Assembly: GCA_963798855.1 (NCBI GenBank)
Contig: CAWCUU010000002.1
Span: 372,001-436,000 of the forward strand
Direction: 5' to 3'
Length of the DNA stretch: 64,000 nt
Origin: CAWCUU01 sp963798855
GTDB taxonomy: Bacteria; Gemmatimonadota; Gemmatimonadetes; Longimicrobiales; RSA9
Under the pieces are notes generated by a model. It made no database searches and was not told the origin of the DNA. It saw nothing but the letters and a program-made list of their open reading frames with translations. Position 1 is the first letter of the stretch. Each line of letters begins with the position of its first letter. A program made the position numbers and the translations under genes. This document shows positions 16,312 through 26,711 of the stretch, piece after piece.

Positions 16312-19125
16312 TCACCCGGTGCTCTGCATCGCGGCCGCGACGCCGTTGATGCTCAGGAAGACGGCCTGCGAAAGCCGCTCCCGAGCCTCCTCGGGCGAGG
16401 CGCGCAACCTGCGGAGCAGCTCGATCTGAAGCAGATTGAGCACGTCCGTGTAGGGGTTGCGCAGGCGGATCGACGTCTGGATCACGGGGCTGTCGTCGAG
16501 GATCTCTCGCTGCCCCGTGAGACGCAGGATCGCGGCGCGCGCCAGCTCGAAGTCGTTCGTGATGCGCGCGTGGATGCCTGAGTGATCCTCCCCTCCACCG
16601 GCGAGCGCCGCATAGAGCGCGGCGATCTCGAGCCGGGCACGTCCCATCTCGAGCTGCGCGTTGTCGATCACCGCCGCGAGGAAGCTCCAGTCGCGATAGA
16701 GGCTCCGGAGTTCGGCGTCCCCTCTCTGCTCCAGCGCGCGGGAAAGCGCCTCTCCGATGCCGTACCAGCCAGGGACCATGTAGCGGGTCTGGGTCCAGGC
16801 GAAGTTCCAGGGGATCGCACGCAGCCCCTCGAAGTCCACCTCTCCCGCCCCGCGCGAGACGGGTCGTGACGCGATCGGCAGGTGGCTGATCTGCGCGATC
16901 GGCGTCGCGCGGGTGTACCACGGCCAGAAGTCGGGATCGTCGATGAGGCGGCGGTACGCGGCCATCGAGTCCGCGGCGACGCGCGACGCGAAGTCGTGGC
17001 CCTGCTCCCCTCCGTCCGATCCCGCCGAGGAGGAGCGCGCCATTCCGTCCAGCATCGCGCCGACGATCTGCTCCACGTGCCGCCGCGCGATGCCGGGCAG
17101 CCCCCACCGGAACGAGATCACCTCGCCCTGCTCGGTGAAGCGGATCCGGCCGTTGTGGACGGCGGCGGGCATCGCCGATATGGCGCGGTTCGCGCGGCCA
17201 CCGCCGCGGCCGACGGTACCGCCACGACCATGGAAGAGGCGCAGGTCCACGCCGTGCTCGTCGCACACCCGGGCGAGGCGGCCCTGCGCATCGTGCAGCG
17301 CCCAGTTGGCCATCCAGTAGCCGCCGTCCTTGTTGCTGTCCGAGTAGCCGAGCATGACCTCCTGGAAGCCGCCTCGTGCCGCCAGGTGACGCCGGTAGAG
17401 CGGGTGCAGGAACAGCGCGCGCATCCGTTCGTGCGCGGAGCCGAGGTCGTCGATCGTCTCGAAGAGGGGCACGAAGTCGAGAGGGCAGCGCACGCGGCCA
17501 TCCTCGACGCGCCAGAGCCCCACCTCCTTGGCGAGCACCATCGGCTCGAGCAGGTCGCTCACCGCGTGGGTCATGCTCACGACGTAGCTGCCGATCGAGT
17601 CGGGCTCGCGCACGGCGGCGTCACGGACCACGCGGAAGCATTGCAGCAGCTCGTGTGTCTCTTCTGAGAGGGGAGCGCCGAAGGCGAGCAGCGGTCGGGG
17701 GCTGGCCAGCTCCGTGGCGAGGACGTCCAGGCGGCCCTGCTCGTCGAGCGCAGCGTAGTCGTCGCAGACGCCGGCGCGCGCCAGCAGCTCGGCGAGCGCG
17801 GCTTCGTGCACGCGACTGTGCTGGCGGATGTCGAGGGCCGCCATGTGGAAGCCGAACGCCTGCGCCAGCACCAGCGTACGGGAGAGCCGACCCTCCTGCG
17901 CGACGGCGCCCAGACCGGCCTCCTCGAGGCAGCGCCCGAGCGATCGCAGATCGTCCAGGAACCGGGATCGATCGTAGGCAACGTCGCCGCGAGGGGTGTC
18001 CTCCCCGGGAGCGGCGCTCGCGAGGGATTCCGGTTCGCGGAGCAGCTTCTGCAGGCGCGCCATCATGAAGGAAAGCTTGAGCCGGAACGGCTCGTGCTCG
18101 AAGCGCCGCGCCATCGATTCCGGCAGCGGAATTTCCCCTGCATCGGACTCGAGCGACTCGCGCAGCTCTGCCGGCACGGGCGCGCGGCGATCCGAGACGC
18201 TCAGCTCGCGCCGCAGCTCGCGCAGCTCATGCAGGTGCAGCCTCAGCGCGGCCAGCCGGTGCTGGCGAAGCGTCCAGCGGGTGACTTCCGAGGTCACGTT
18301 CGGGTTGCCGTCACGATCGCCGCCGATCCACGACCGAAAGCGCAGGAAGATCGGGATCTCCGACTCGCCGCCCCAGATCGCGCGGAATGCGCGCGCGACG
18401 TCGGCGTGAATGCGCGGGACCGTGTTCCAGATCGCGCCGCGCAGGAAGTGCAGCCCCTGTTCGACCTCATCTCGCACGGTCGGGCGCTGGGCGCGGATGT
18501 CGTCGGTGGAGAGCAGCACCGAGATCTGAGTGAACAGCTCGCGCAGCGCGCGGTCCTCCTGCTCCGGCGACGGGTTCCGCTGCAGCACGCCGAGCAACGT
18601 CGCGATGCGCCTCTGCTTGTACAGGATGGTCCTGCGCCTCGCCTCGGTGGGATGTGCGGTGAGCGTCGGCTGGATGTCGAGCCGGCGAAGGCGCTGGAGC
18701 GCCTGCTCGGCGGTCATGCCCGCATCGGCCATCCGGCGAACCGCGGCGGCGATCGACTCCGGCCGCGCGGCGGGCGCCCCGTCGGCGTCCCGTGACCGTT
18801 CCCGATTGATGCGGATGATCTCCTGCTTCTCGGCCTGATTGACGAGGTGGAAGAAGCCCGTGAACGCGCGCAGCAGCCAGTCGATGCACCGCTCGTCGAG
18901 CCCCGCGATGCGGCGCTGCGCCTCGGCGCGCTCCGTCGGATCGCTCCGGGCGGCCGCGCGCTTGCAGAGCATGCGCAGCATCTCGACCTCTTCGAACACA
19001 TCCTCTCCGGCTTGCTCCCTCACCGCCTGCCCGAGCATCGCGCCGAGCAGGTTCACCTGCCGGCTCAGAGGTGCCGAGATGCCCGTGCCTTCCGCTTCGA
19101 CCTCGAGTCCGCGCCAGCGATCCAT
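16312..19125 (-). CDS. ppc: Phosphoenolpyruvate carboxylase
   Basis: A 937-residue PEP carboxylase that makes oxaloacetate from PEP and bicarbonate, refilling the TCA cycle. Catalytic signatures are present: TAHPTEARRRT (catalytic His, about residue 137), the Arg-rich GGDRDGNP, and the glycine-rich LFHGRGGTVGRGGG loop. The C-terminus ends in QSTG, equivalent to the QNTG end that reaches the active site in the E. coli enzyme. Length is normal. ATG 19123-19125 is used; the upstream in-frame region belongs to the divergent gene's leader. Confidence 0.95.
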   Translation of the reverse strand: MDRWRGLEVEAEGTGISAPLSRQVNLLGAMLGQAVREQAGEDVFEEVEMLRMLCKRAAARSDPTERAEAQRRIAGLDERCIDWLLRAFTGFFHLVNQAEKQEIIRINRERSRDADGAPAARPESIAAAVRRMADAGMTAEQALQRLRRLDIQPTLTAHPTEARRRTILYKQRRIATLLGVLQRNPSPEQEDRALRELFTQISVLLSTDDIRAQRPTVRDEVEQGLHFLRGAIWNTVPRIHADVARAFRAIWGGESEIPIFLRFRSWIGGDRDGNPNVTSEVTRWTLRQHRLAALRLHLHELRELRRELSVSDRRAPVPAELRESLESDAGEIPLPESMARRFEHEPFRLKLSFMMARLQKLLREPESLASAAPGEDTPRGDVAYDRSRFLDDLRSLGRCLEEAGLGAVAQEGRLSRTLVLAQAFGFHMAALDIRQHSRVHEAALAELLARAGVCDDYAALDEQGRLDVLATELASPRPLLAFGAPLSEETHELLQCFRVVRDAAVREPDSIGSYVVSMTHAVSDLLEPMVLAKEVGLWRVEDGRVRCPLDFVPLFETIDDLGSAHERMRALFLHPLYRRHLAARGGFQEVMLGYSDSNKDGGYWMANWALHDAQGRLARVCDEHGVDLRLFHGRGGTVGRGGGRANRAISAMPAAVHNGRIRFTEQGEVISFRWGLPGIARRHVEQIVGAMLDGMARSSSAGSDGGEQGHDFASRVAADSMAAYRRLIDDPDFWPWYTRATPIAQISHLPIASRPVSRGAGEVDFEGLRAIPWNFAWTQTRYMVPGWYGIGEALSRALEQRGDAELRSLYRDWSFLAAVIDNAQLEMGRARLEIAALYAALAGGGEDHSGIHARITNDFELARAAILRLTGQREILDDSPVIQTSIRLRNPYTDVLNLLQIELLRRLRASPEEARERLSQAVFLSINGVAAAMQSTG

Positions 19126-19195
19126 GGCTCTCCAGGTGTGGGGAATCGCTCGCGCACGGGTATCACCAGATCCGTGCCAGCGGTATGTTGCCAGA

Positions 19196-20551
19196 ATGGG
19201 AGCGCGCGAGGAGCGGATCGCCCCGCAGCGACGGGCGGCGGCGCTGAGCGGAGCTACGGGTGTCGCGACGACGAGGCTGCTCTCGCTCGTCGTGCTGATC
19301 GCGATGATGTACGCGCTCACTCGGCTGTCGCCGGGCGCCGACGACGCGGCCTCCGCCACCATGCGACTGGGATTCCTGCTGGTGGCCGCCTACCTGGCCG
19401 GTCAGATCGCGCGGCAGCTCGCGCTGCCGGGGATCACCGGCTACCTGCTTCTCGGTCTGCTGGTCGGGCCGTACGCGCTCGACATACTCTCCGTCTCCAC
19501 GGTACAGCGATTCCGGCTCGTGGACGAGATCGCGCTCAGCCTGATCGCGCTGTCGGCGGGCGGGGAGCTGCGCCTGCCCGTCGTGCGCGAGCGCATCCGC
19601 AGCATCGGGACGATCACCGCGGTCCAGGTCACGGTCGTCTTCACGCTCGTCGCGATCCTGGTCTACGCAAGCCGCAACCTGATCGGCTTCCTGGACGGGC
19701 TGCCGAACCGGTCGGCGGAGGCCGTCGCGCTTCTCTTCGGTCTGGTCGCCGTCGCGAACTCGCCGGCCACGACCGTCGCCGTGATCACGGAGGAGAAGGC
19801 GGAGGGCGTTCTCAGCCAGACGGTGCTGGGGCTCACGGTCGTCAAGGACGTCCTCATCCTCGTGCTCATGGCGCTGCTGATCCCGCTCGCCGCCGCCGTT
19901 ATGGAGCCGGGGCGCGGCTTCGCGCTCGATGCGGTCGAGGAGGTCTCCTTCTCGGTGCTCGCCTCGCTCGTCGCGGGCATCGGCTTCGGCTCCGCGATCA
20001 GCCTCTTTCTCCGCTATGGCGGAGGACGCCAGGTCCTGGCCGTGCTCGCCGCCGCGTTCCTGTCCGTCGAGATCGGCGAGCACTTCGGACTGGAGTACAT
20101 CCTGATCTCGATGAGCGCCGGGTTCATGGTTCAGAACTTCTCGGACCAGGGGCCCGGCCTGCTGGAGGCTCTGGAGGCGAACTCACTGCCGGTTTACGCG
20201 CTCTTCTTCGCGGTGGCGGGCGCGGGGCTCGACATCCCGGCGCTGCGGGAGGCGTGGCGGATCGCGCTCGTCATCATCCTGGCTCGTCTCGTCTCCATCT
20301 ACGGCAGCACCTGGCTGGGCGCGCGGATGGCCGGCGACGGACCGATCGTGCGGCGTCACGCGTGGAGCGGATTCGTCGCAATGGCGGGCGTCACGCTCGG
20401 CATTGCGAACCTCATTCGCGAGCGCTTCCCCGGGCTGGGCAGCAGCGTTGCATCGCTGATCATCGCGATCATCGCGGTGAACCAGCTGATCGGTCCGCCC
20501 ATCTTCCGCTACGCACTTGTCCGTTCGCGCGAGAGCCGCCGCAGCCGATGA
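19196..20551 (+). CDS. CPA2-type cation:proton antiporter
   Basis: A 451-residue membrane antiporter of the CPA2 (KefB/NapA-like) family with about 12-13 helices. Landmarks are QLALPGITGYLLLGLLVGP near helix 2-3, the discontinuous helix region VAVANSPATTVAVI (Asn-Ser in place of the Asn-Asp/Asp-Asp ion site of NapA/NhaA), and LTVVKDVLILVLMA with a conserved Lys-Asp. There is no TrkA-N/RCK domain, so no nucleotide gating is predicted. The ion (Na+, K+ or H+) cannot be named. ATG 19196 lacks a strong ribosome site. Confidence 0.88.
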   Translation: MGAREERIAPQRRAAALSGATGVATTRLLSLVVLIAMMYALTRLSPGADDAASATMRLGFLLVAAYLAGQIARQLALPGITGYLLLGLLVGPYALDILSVSTVQRFRLVDEIALSLIALSAGGELRLPVVRERIRSIGTITAVQVTVVFTLVAILVYASRNLIGFLDGLPNRSAEAVALLFGLVAVANSPATTVAVITEEKAEGVLSQTVLGLTVVKDVLILVLMALLIPLAAAVMEPGRGFALDAVEEVSFSVLASLVAGIGFGSAISLFLRYGGGRQVLAVLAAAFLSVEIGEHFGLEYILISMSAGFMVQNFSDQGPGLLEALEANSLPVYALFFAVAGAGLDIPALREAWRIALVIILARLVSIYGSTWLGARMAGDGPIVRRHAWSGFVAMAGVTLGIANLIRERFPGLGSSVASLIIAIIAVNQLIGPPIFRYALVRSRESRRSR

Positions 20552-20572
20552 TTCCTGGCAGGTCGCATCTGC

Positions 20573-21115
20573 TCATTCGACGAGCACGCAAAGCCCTCCA
20601 TCGTCGATCGAGCAGTAGACGGGCGTCGTGACATCGAACACCTCGCCGTCCAGCGTCGCGCCGAGCGGCGCATCCGAGCGGAGCAGCAGGTGCCGGGCGT
20701 GGAGCAGCTCGACCTCGAAATCGACGAGGTCCGCCAGCTCACGTCCGAGCGCGAGCACCGCCGCCGGCCAGCGGCCGAGGAAACGACGCCAGCTCTCTCG
20801 CCGGGCCAGCATCGAGGCGTAGAAGCCGAACGTCGCGGTGTTCAGGAATGCCCTTTCGAGCGGCACGGGGACGAGCGCGGTCCCCGTCCCGGCAAGCACC
20901 TCGGCGGCCGTGCGGAGCGTCCCATCCCCGCCGCCGACGGCGAGGACGCCGGCCCGGGCGGACGCCGCGCGCAGCTCCGGCACCAGCGTCTCGGCCGTGA
21001 GGCGAACCGCGCGCGCCGCGAGCCCGGCGTCTCGAAGCGCGGCGTCGAGGCGATCCGCCCCCCAGCGTCCGCCGCTGTCGGTGTTCACGAGCACCGCGAT
21101 CCGATCTCCCGCCAT
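20573..21115 (-). CDS. DagK-like lipid kinase domain protein, internally shortened
   Basis: A 180-residue protein related to diacylglycerol/sphingosine-kinase catalytic proteins (normally about 300). The nucleotide loop GGGDGT is intact in VLAVGGGDGTLRTA, and the family end LDGEVFDVTTPVYCSI is recognisable. Two internal parts are missing: after LVPVPLE the conserved GTxNxFA segment is skipped and the text resumes at AFLNTATFGFYAS, and the middle of the C-terminal beta domain is also gone. All joints stay in frame. It may be inactive or specialised. The start could also be ATG 21146-21148. Confidence 0.6.
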   Translation of the reverse strand: MAGDRIAVLVNTDSGGRWGADRLDAALRDAGLAARAVRLTAETLVPELRAASARAGVLAVGGGDGTLRTAAEVLAGTGTALVPVPLERAFLNTATFGFYASMLARRESWRRFLGRWPAAVLALGRELADLVDFEVELLHARHLLLRSDAPLGATLDGEVFDVTTPVYCSIDDGGLCVLVE

Positions 21116-21241
21116 CCCCGTTCCAGTCGGACGGAGCGCTCCCGGCATCTGCCGGGGCGTCCGCCTACGTATTAGGCTTCAGCGGTGCATGGACCCGGGT
21201 TCCGCGGGCCCGGCGCACGCCATTCCGTGACAGGAGCCGCC

Positions 21242-22633
21242 ATGCAGACGGTGCCCATCCAGACGAGTGCGGAGCTGCTCTACCTGCTCAGCGGTGATGC
21301 AGCCGACCTCGCCGAGACGGTCGCGCACATGCGGAGCGCGGACATCGCCGAGGTGCTGAACGAGCTGCCGCCGGCGACGGCCGCGCGCGTCGTCGCCGCG
21401 CTCCCGTTCGACATGGCCGTGCAGGTGATGGACCAACCCGAGCTTGCCATGCCGGCCGAGATCTTCGGGCATCTGGGCCTGGACACCGCGGTGGCGCTCG
21501 CTGAGGCGATGTCCGCGGACGAGCAGGCGGACTTGCTGCGCGACATGGATGAGACCGACCGCACGCGCATCCTGCGCGCGCTGAACCGGCGAACGCGCGA
21601 GGAGCTGAGCCTGCTGCTGCGCCACGACCCGAGCACGGCGGGCGGACTGATGACGACGGAGTTCGCGGCGGTGTCGGCCGAGCGCACGGTGGACGAGGTG
21701 CTGCGCCACCTCGGCGAGGTTGGATCGGCTAAGGAAACCATCTACGCGATCTACCTGGTCGATCCGGCGACGCAGCGACTGGAGCACGTGGTCGGCCTGC
21801 GCGACCTCATCGCCGCCGACAAGGAGCGACGGGTCGGGGATCTGGCGGACCGGCGGCAGCCGATCACGGTGCCGCCGCAGATGGACCGGGAGGAGGTCGC
21901 ACGGCTGATCTCGAAGTACAACCTGCTCGCCGTCCCGGTCGTGGACGCGCAGCGGCGCATCCTCGGCATCGTCACGGTGGACGACGTCATCGACGCGCTC
22001 GTCGAGGAGCTGACGGAGGACGTGCAGAGATTCGGCGGTACGGGCGTCATGACCGAGCCGTATCCGCAGATCCCGCTCCGCGCCATGGTGCGCAAGCGGG
22101 CCGGCTGGCTGGGCGCGCTCTTCCTCGGCGAGATGCTGACGGCCACGGCGATGGGCTACTTCGAGGGCGAGATCAGCAGGGCGGTCGTCCTCGCGCTCTT
22201 CATCCCGCTGATCATCAGCTCGGGCGGCAACTCGGGGTCGCAGGCGACATCGCTGATCATCCGCGCCCTGGCGCTTCGCGAGGTGGAGCTGCGCGACTGG
22301 TGGCGCATCGCGCTCCGTGAGCTGCCAGCGGGCTTCGCGCTCGGCGCAATCCTCGGCGCGATCGGCCTCATACGCGTGCTCGTTTGGCAGGAGATCGGCT
22401 GGTACGACTACGGACCGCACTTCCTGCTCGTCGCGCTCACCGTCGCGATCGCGCTCGTGGGCGTCGTGACCTTCGGCTCCTTGACCGGCTCGATGCTGCC
22501 GTTCCTGCTCAAGCGACTCGGCTTCGATCCGGCGAGCGCCTCGGCCCCGTTCGTCGCGACCCTTGTCGATGTCACCGGGCTGGTGATCTACTTCACCGTC
22601 GCGATCCTCATGCTCCACGGCACGCTGCTCTGA
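21242..22633 (+). CDS. mgtE: Magnesium transporter MgtE
   Basis: A 463-residue MgtE-type Mg2+ channel. The cytoplasmic N domain (about 10-130; MgtE helical repeats), paired CBS domains (about 135-255; LISKYNLLAVPVVD, ILGIVTVDDVID) and five transmembrane helices (about 285-463; FIPLIISSGGNSGSQATSL, the signature pore motif) are complete. Channel closing by Mg2+ binding between N and CBS domains is established for the family. ATG 21242 follows AGGAG by 7 bases. Convergent with the GT39 gene, one base apart. Confidence 0.95.
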   Translation: MQTVPIQTSAELLYLLSGDAADLAETVAHMRSADIAEVLNELPPATAARVVAALPFDMAVQVMDQPELAMPAEIFGHLGLDTAVALAEAMSADEQADLLRDMDETDRTRILRALNRRTREELSLLLRHDPSTAGGLMTTEFAAVSAERTVDEVLRHLGEVGSAKETIYAIYLVDPATQRLEHVVGLRDLIAADKERRVGDLADRRQPITVPPQMDREEVARLISKYNLLAVPVVDAQRRILGIVTVDDVIDALVEELTEDVQRFGGTGVMTEPYPQIPLRAMVRKRAGWLGALFLGEMLTATAMGYFEGEISRAVVLALFIPLIISSGGNSGSQATSLIIRALALREVELRDWWRIALRELPAGFALGAILGAIGLIRVLVWQEIGWYDYGPHFLLVALTVAIALVGVVTFGSLTGSMLPFLLKRLGFDPASASAPFVATLVDVTGLVIYFTVAILMLHGTLL

Positions 22634-22634
22634 G

Positions 22635-24227
22635 TCATCGCACGGTCGCCGGCCATCGACCGCTCCACCCCGTGAGGACGTAGACCCGGCGGCCATCGAT
22701 GACGCCGCCGCGCTCGCGCTGCGCCACGTCGCCAATGCGGACAGCATGGAAGTAAGGTGACAGCTCCTGCACCAGCGGGTGCGGCTCGGGGTCGGGCGGC
22801 AGCGCGAGCACGAGCGCGTCGCCAGCAGACGCCATTCCCGGAAACGACGGCCAGTAGTCGTACTGGTTCGGGCGCCCGGAAAGGGCCAGACACGACACCT
22901 GCGGATGGTCCGGCAGCCAGAACGCGAGCTCCGCCGCCTCCTGGTAGCGCTGGGCCGCGTACCATACGCGGGGAGTCGACACTCCCGCGGACGTCGTGCC
23001 GGTCCCACCGCGGCCCTCGCCGGCGACCTCGGCGCCGCCGGCGGCCGCGGCGGTCGCGATCCGGTCCCAGCCCGCCGCTCGACCGATCGGATCCCGCCGC
23101 GGCGGCACGGGAAGCACCGGCACCACCGCCTGCACGTAGACCACGGCGACGAGCGCGGCACCCAGCGCGCAGCCGCCGATCAGCCAGCGGCGGCGGCGGC
23201 GCGACGTCGCCCACCCGGCGAGCACGACGGTAGCCGGCAGATACGTCGCTGCGGGCCAGTTCGGCTCCACGCGCTTGCGTAGCGCGGTCAGCACGAAGAA
23301 GCCGAGGGTCACGGCCGAGGCGGCCGCCAGCAGGTGCATGATCGGCGGCCCGCGCCGCAGCGACCCGGCGATCGCGATGATCATCAGACCGAACAGCACG
23401 GGCGACACGAGGGCGGCCTGCCCTCCCAGGAGCTCGGCCTCGTGCGAGAGCGCGGAGCCGCGTGGTCGGCCCAGTCCGTGGCCGAGCTGGAACGCGAACG
23501 ACGCCCATCCGTGGCCGGCGTTCCAGACGACGACCGGCACGAAGACCAGGACGGCGAGCGCGGCGGCGAGCCAGGGCCCGGGTCGCCTCAGGTGAGGCCG
23601 GAGCCGGGGGGCGGCGGCCAGCCCGACAAGCACGGCGAGCGGGATCAGGACCGCCGTGTACTTGGAGAGCAATGCCAGGCCCGATCCGGTGCCCGCGACG
23701 AGCCACCAGCGCAGCGCCGCCGGCGAGTCCGGCGGCGACTCGATCGCCCGCGCGGCGCCGTAGAAGGTGATCGAGCCCGCGAGCAGAAGCGGCGCATCCG
23801 GGGTGGCGAGCACCAGTCCGGCGGCGGCTAGAGGCATGCAGGCGAGAACGGCCGAGGCACGCAGCGCCGCGCTTCCGCCGGCGATCCGCCCCGCGATGGC
23901 GATCATCACGAGAGACGCGACGAAGCCGCCGAGGATGCAGAGGAGACGGACGCCGATCGGCGTCGCGCCGAGCATGGAGGCCCCGCCGCGGATCAGGAAC
24001 GCGATGGCGGGGGGATGATCGAAGTAGCCCGCGGCGAGTCGCCGCGACCACTCCCAATAGTAGGCTTCATCGGGAAAGAGCGGCAAACGCGTCCCGACCA
24101 CGAGTCGGACCAGCGCTGCTCCTGCCGCCACCCAGACCGCAGCCCAACCCCAGGATTCGCGCAGCCAGCCGTGCGGACGCGCCGCCTCTCTGCCTGTCGG
24201 CTCCGTCACCGATATGCGGGTCTTCAT
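22635..24227 (-). CDS. GT39/PMT-family polyprenyl-phosphate glycosyltransferase
   Basis: A 530-residue multi-pass membrane glycosyltransferase of the ArnT/PMT (GT39) type, which moves a sugar from a polyprenyl phosphate donor to lipid or protein at the periplasmic face. The first loop carries the signature LPLFPDEAYYWEWSRRL followed by YFDHPPAIAFLIR, with the catalytic Asp-Glu pair. About 11 helices precede a soluble periplasmic domain (about 400-530). Acceptor and sugar are unknown. Confidence 0.88.
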   Translation of the reverse strand: MKTRISVTEPTGREAARPHGWLRESWGWAAVWVAAGAALVRLVVGTRLPLFPDEAYYWEWSRRLAAGYFDHPPAIAFLIRGGASMLGATPIGVRLLCILGGFVASLVMIAIAGRIAGGSAALRASAVLACMPLAAAGLVLATPDAPLLLAGSITFYGAARAIESPPDSPAALRWWLVAGTGSGLALLSKYTAVLIPLAVLVGLAAAPRLRPHLRRPGPWLAAALAVLVFVPVVVWNAGHGWASFAFQLGHGLGRPRGSALSHEAELLGGQAALVSPVLFGLMIIAIAGSLRRGPPIMHLLAAASAVTLGFFVLTALRKRVEPNWPAATYLPATVVLAGWATSRRRRRWLIGGCALGAALVAVVYVQAVVPVLPVPPRRDPIGRAAGWDRIATAAAAGGAEVAGEGRGGTGTTSAGVSTPRVWYAAQRYQEAAELAFWLPDHPQVSCLALSGRPNQYDYWPSFPGMASAGDALVLALPPDPEPHPLVQELSPYFHAVRIGDVAQRERGGVIDGRRVYVLTGWSGRWPATVR

Positions 24228-24275
24228 GCTCCCCAGTCTCTCGCCCCGAAGGACGAGAGGCCAGGGGCAGGAAGG

Positions 24276-24425
24276 TCAGACGACTCTTCGACCCTGTATC
24301 ACCCGGATCAGAACCACGATGATGGCCAGCACCAGGAGGATCCAGATGAATCCTGAAAGCGTGTAGCCGGAGACCATCCCCAGCAGCCAGAGCACCAGCA
24401 GGATGATTGCGATCGTCCACAGCAT
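24276..24425 (-). CDS. Small hydrophobic protein (lmo0937 family)
   Basis: A 49-residue protein, almost all membrane: two hydrophobic helices (about 3-20 and 24-42) with a short Gly turn, and a basic end (IRVIQGRRVV). It matches the lmo0937-type small membrane proteins, found in many bacteria, role unknown. The ATG at 24423-24425 is chosen by a strong GGGAGGGG ribosome site. A hairpin (about 24238-24259) follows it. Confidence 0.8.
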   Translation of the reverse strand: MLWTIAIILLVLWLLGMVSGYTLSGFIWILLVLAIIVVLIRVIQGRRVV

Positions 24426-24557
24426 TTGCCCCTCCCTGTTCTCTCCCTGATCACATGAAGAGCCGGTACGAGGCCGGCCCACTCTTTCCCCCCAGGTGCG
24501 TCGAGGGTTGCTCCGTTCTAGTGCACGGCTCGTGCCAAGTCGGTGTCGAAGACGAAG

Positions 24558-25678
<1,121 letters not shown>

Positions 25679-25682
<4 letters not shown>

Positions 25683-26622
25683 AGCGGAGGCCTCCGCCCG
25701 TCCTGCTCACCGGGCGCCTGCGCCTCGATGAAGATGCGGCTGACACGGCGGTCGTGCTCGCGGAGGCGATCCTCGAGCTCGTTCGTCGCGACCGCGGCGT
25801 CGCTGGCCGAGTGGTCGTCACGGAAGCGAAGCTCTAGCGCGAGCAGGATCTCGTCGGGCGCGAGCTGCAGCGTCAGGACGCGGCCCACGTGCTCGACGGA
25901 GGGGTGCTCCTGCGCGAGACCCCGCAGCCGATCGCGCAGCTCGGGGTTGATGCGCTCGCCGATCAGCAGCCCGCGCGTCTCGTAGGCGAGCCAGAAGGAG
26001 ACGCCGGCGAGGATCAGGCCGATGACGACGGAGGCGAGCGAGTCGAGCTGCGGCATGTCGAGTCAATGGGACAGGAATACGCCGAGGAACGCCACGACAA
26101 GGCCGGCGAGCGCCGCCGAGTCCTCGCCCAGCGGGATGAACAGCTTCGGGTCCTTGCTCTGGCGAAGTGCGGGCCAAAACGGCCAGTCTCCCTTACGTGC
26201 GAGGAAGTGCTTCATCGCGATCGTGAAGGAGGCTCCCTCGGAGGCCAGCGCGATCGCGAGCACGACGTAGTTCCAGGTGGGATCCTTCATCTCGCCGCCG
26301 CCCTCGAGCAGGCCGTGCACGCCTTCGTAATGGATAGGCCGCCGCCAATGCCGAAGAGGACGATCGCGACGATCAGGCTCCAGAAGTACAGCTCCTGCCC
26401 GTAGCCGAACGGGTGCTGGTCGTCGGGCGGCTTGTCGCTGCGTTTCTCGCCGACGAGGAGCAGGCCCTGATTCGACGTGTCGGCGACGGAGTGAATGCCC
26501 TCGGAGAACAGCGCGGAGCTTCCGGTCGCCGCAGCGGCCGCGAACTTCGCGAGCATGATCACGAAGTTCGCGGCCAGCGCGGCGTAGACGACGACCTTGC
26601 TCTCGCCGGAGTCCGAGCCCAT
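25679..26622 (-). pseudogene. Cation diffusion facilitator (CDF) transporter, broken by a frameshift and an in-frame TGA
   Basis: Read through two lesions, this is a 314-residue CDF transporter: helix 1-2 (VVVYAALAANFVIMLAKFAA), the metal site SEGIHSVADTSNQ (the usual HxxxD pair), HPFGYGQELYFWS, later EDSAALAGLVVAFLGV (second metal site), and a soluble C-terminal domain (ELEDRLREHDRRVSRIFIE). At about 26329 one base is missing: GLSI should continue YEGVHGLLEGG but the frame shifts. At 26063-26065 a TGA falls between LSH and LDMPQ where Trp (TGG) is expected; the frame is otherwise unchanged. Zn, Fe, Mn or Co export is the family role. Decay or sequence error cannot be told apart here. The final 4 bases overlap the next lipoprotein's start. 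Confidence 0.8.
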
Positions 26623-26711
26623 GTCCTTTCCGTGTGAGCGCTGCAGCCGTGATTCCGCGTATCAGCGGCGGGCAAGTACCGCACCAGCGTGCAGCGAGCA
26701 TCGGAGGAACA

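Noticed and set aside
26063..26065. TGA in the CDF gene as a recoded Trp or selenocysteine codon
   Set aside because: No selenocysteine insertion hairpin is visible, other genes end normally at TGA, and the same gene has a frameshift nearby.
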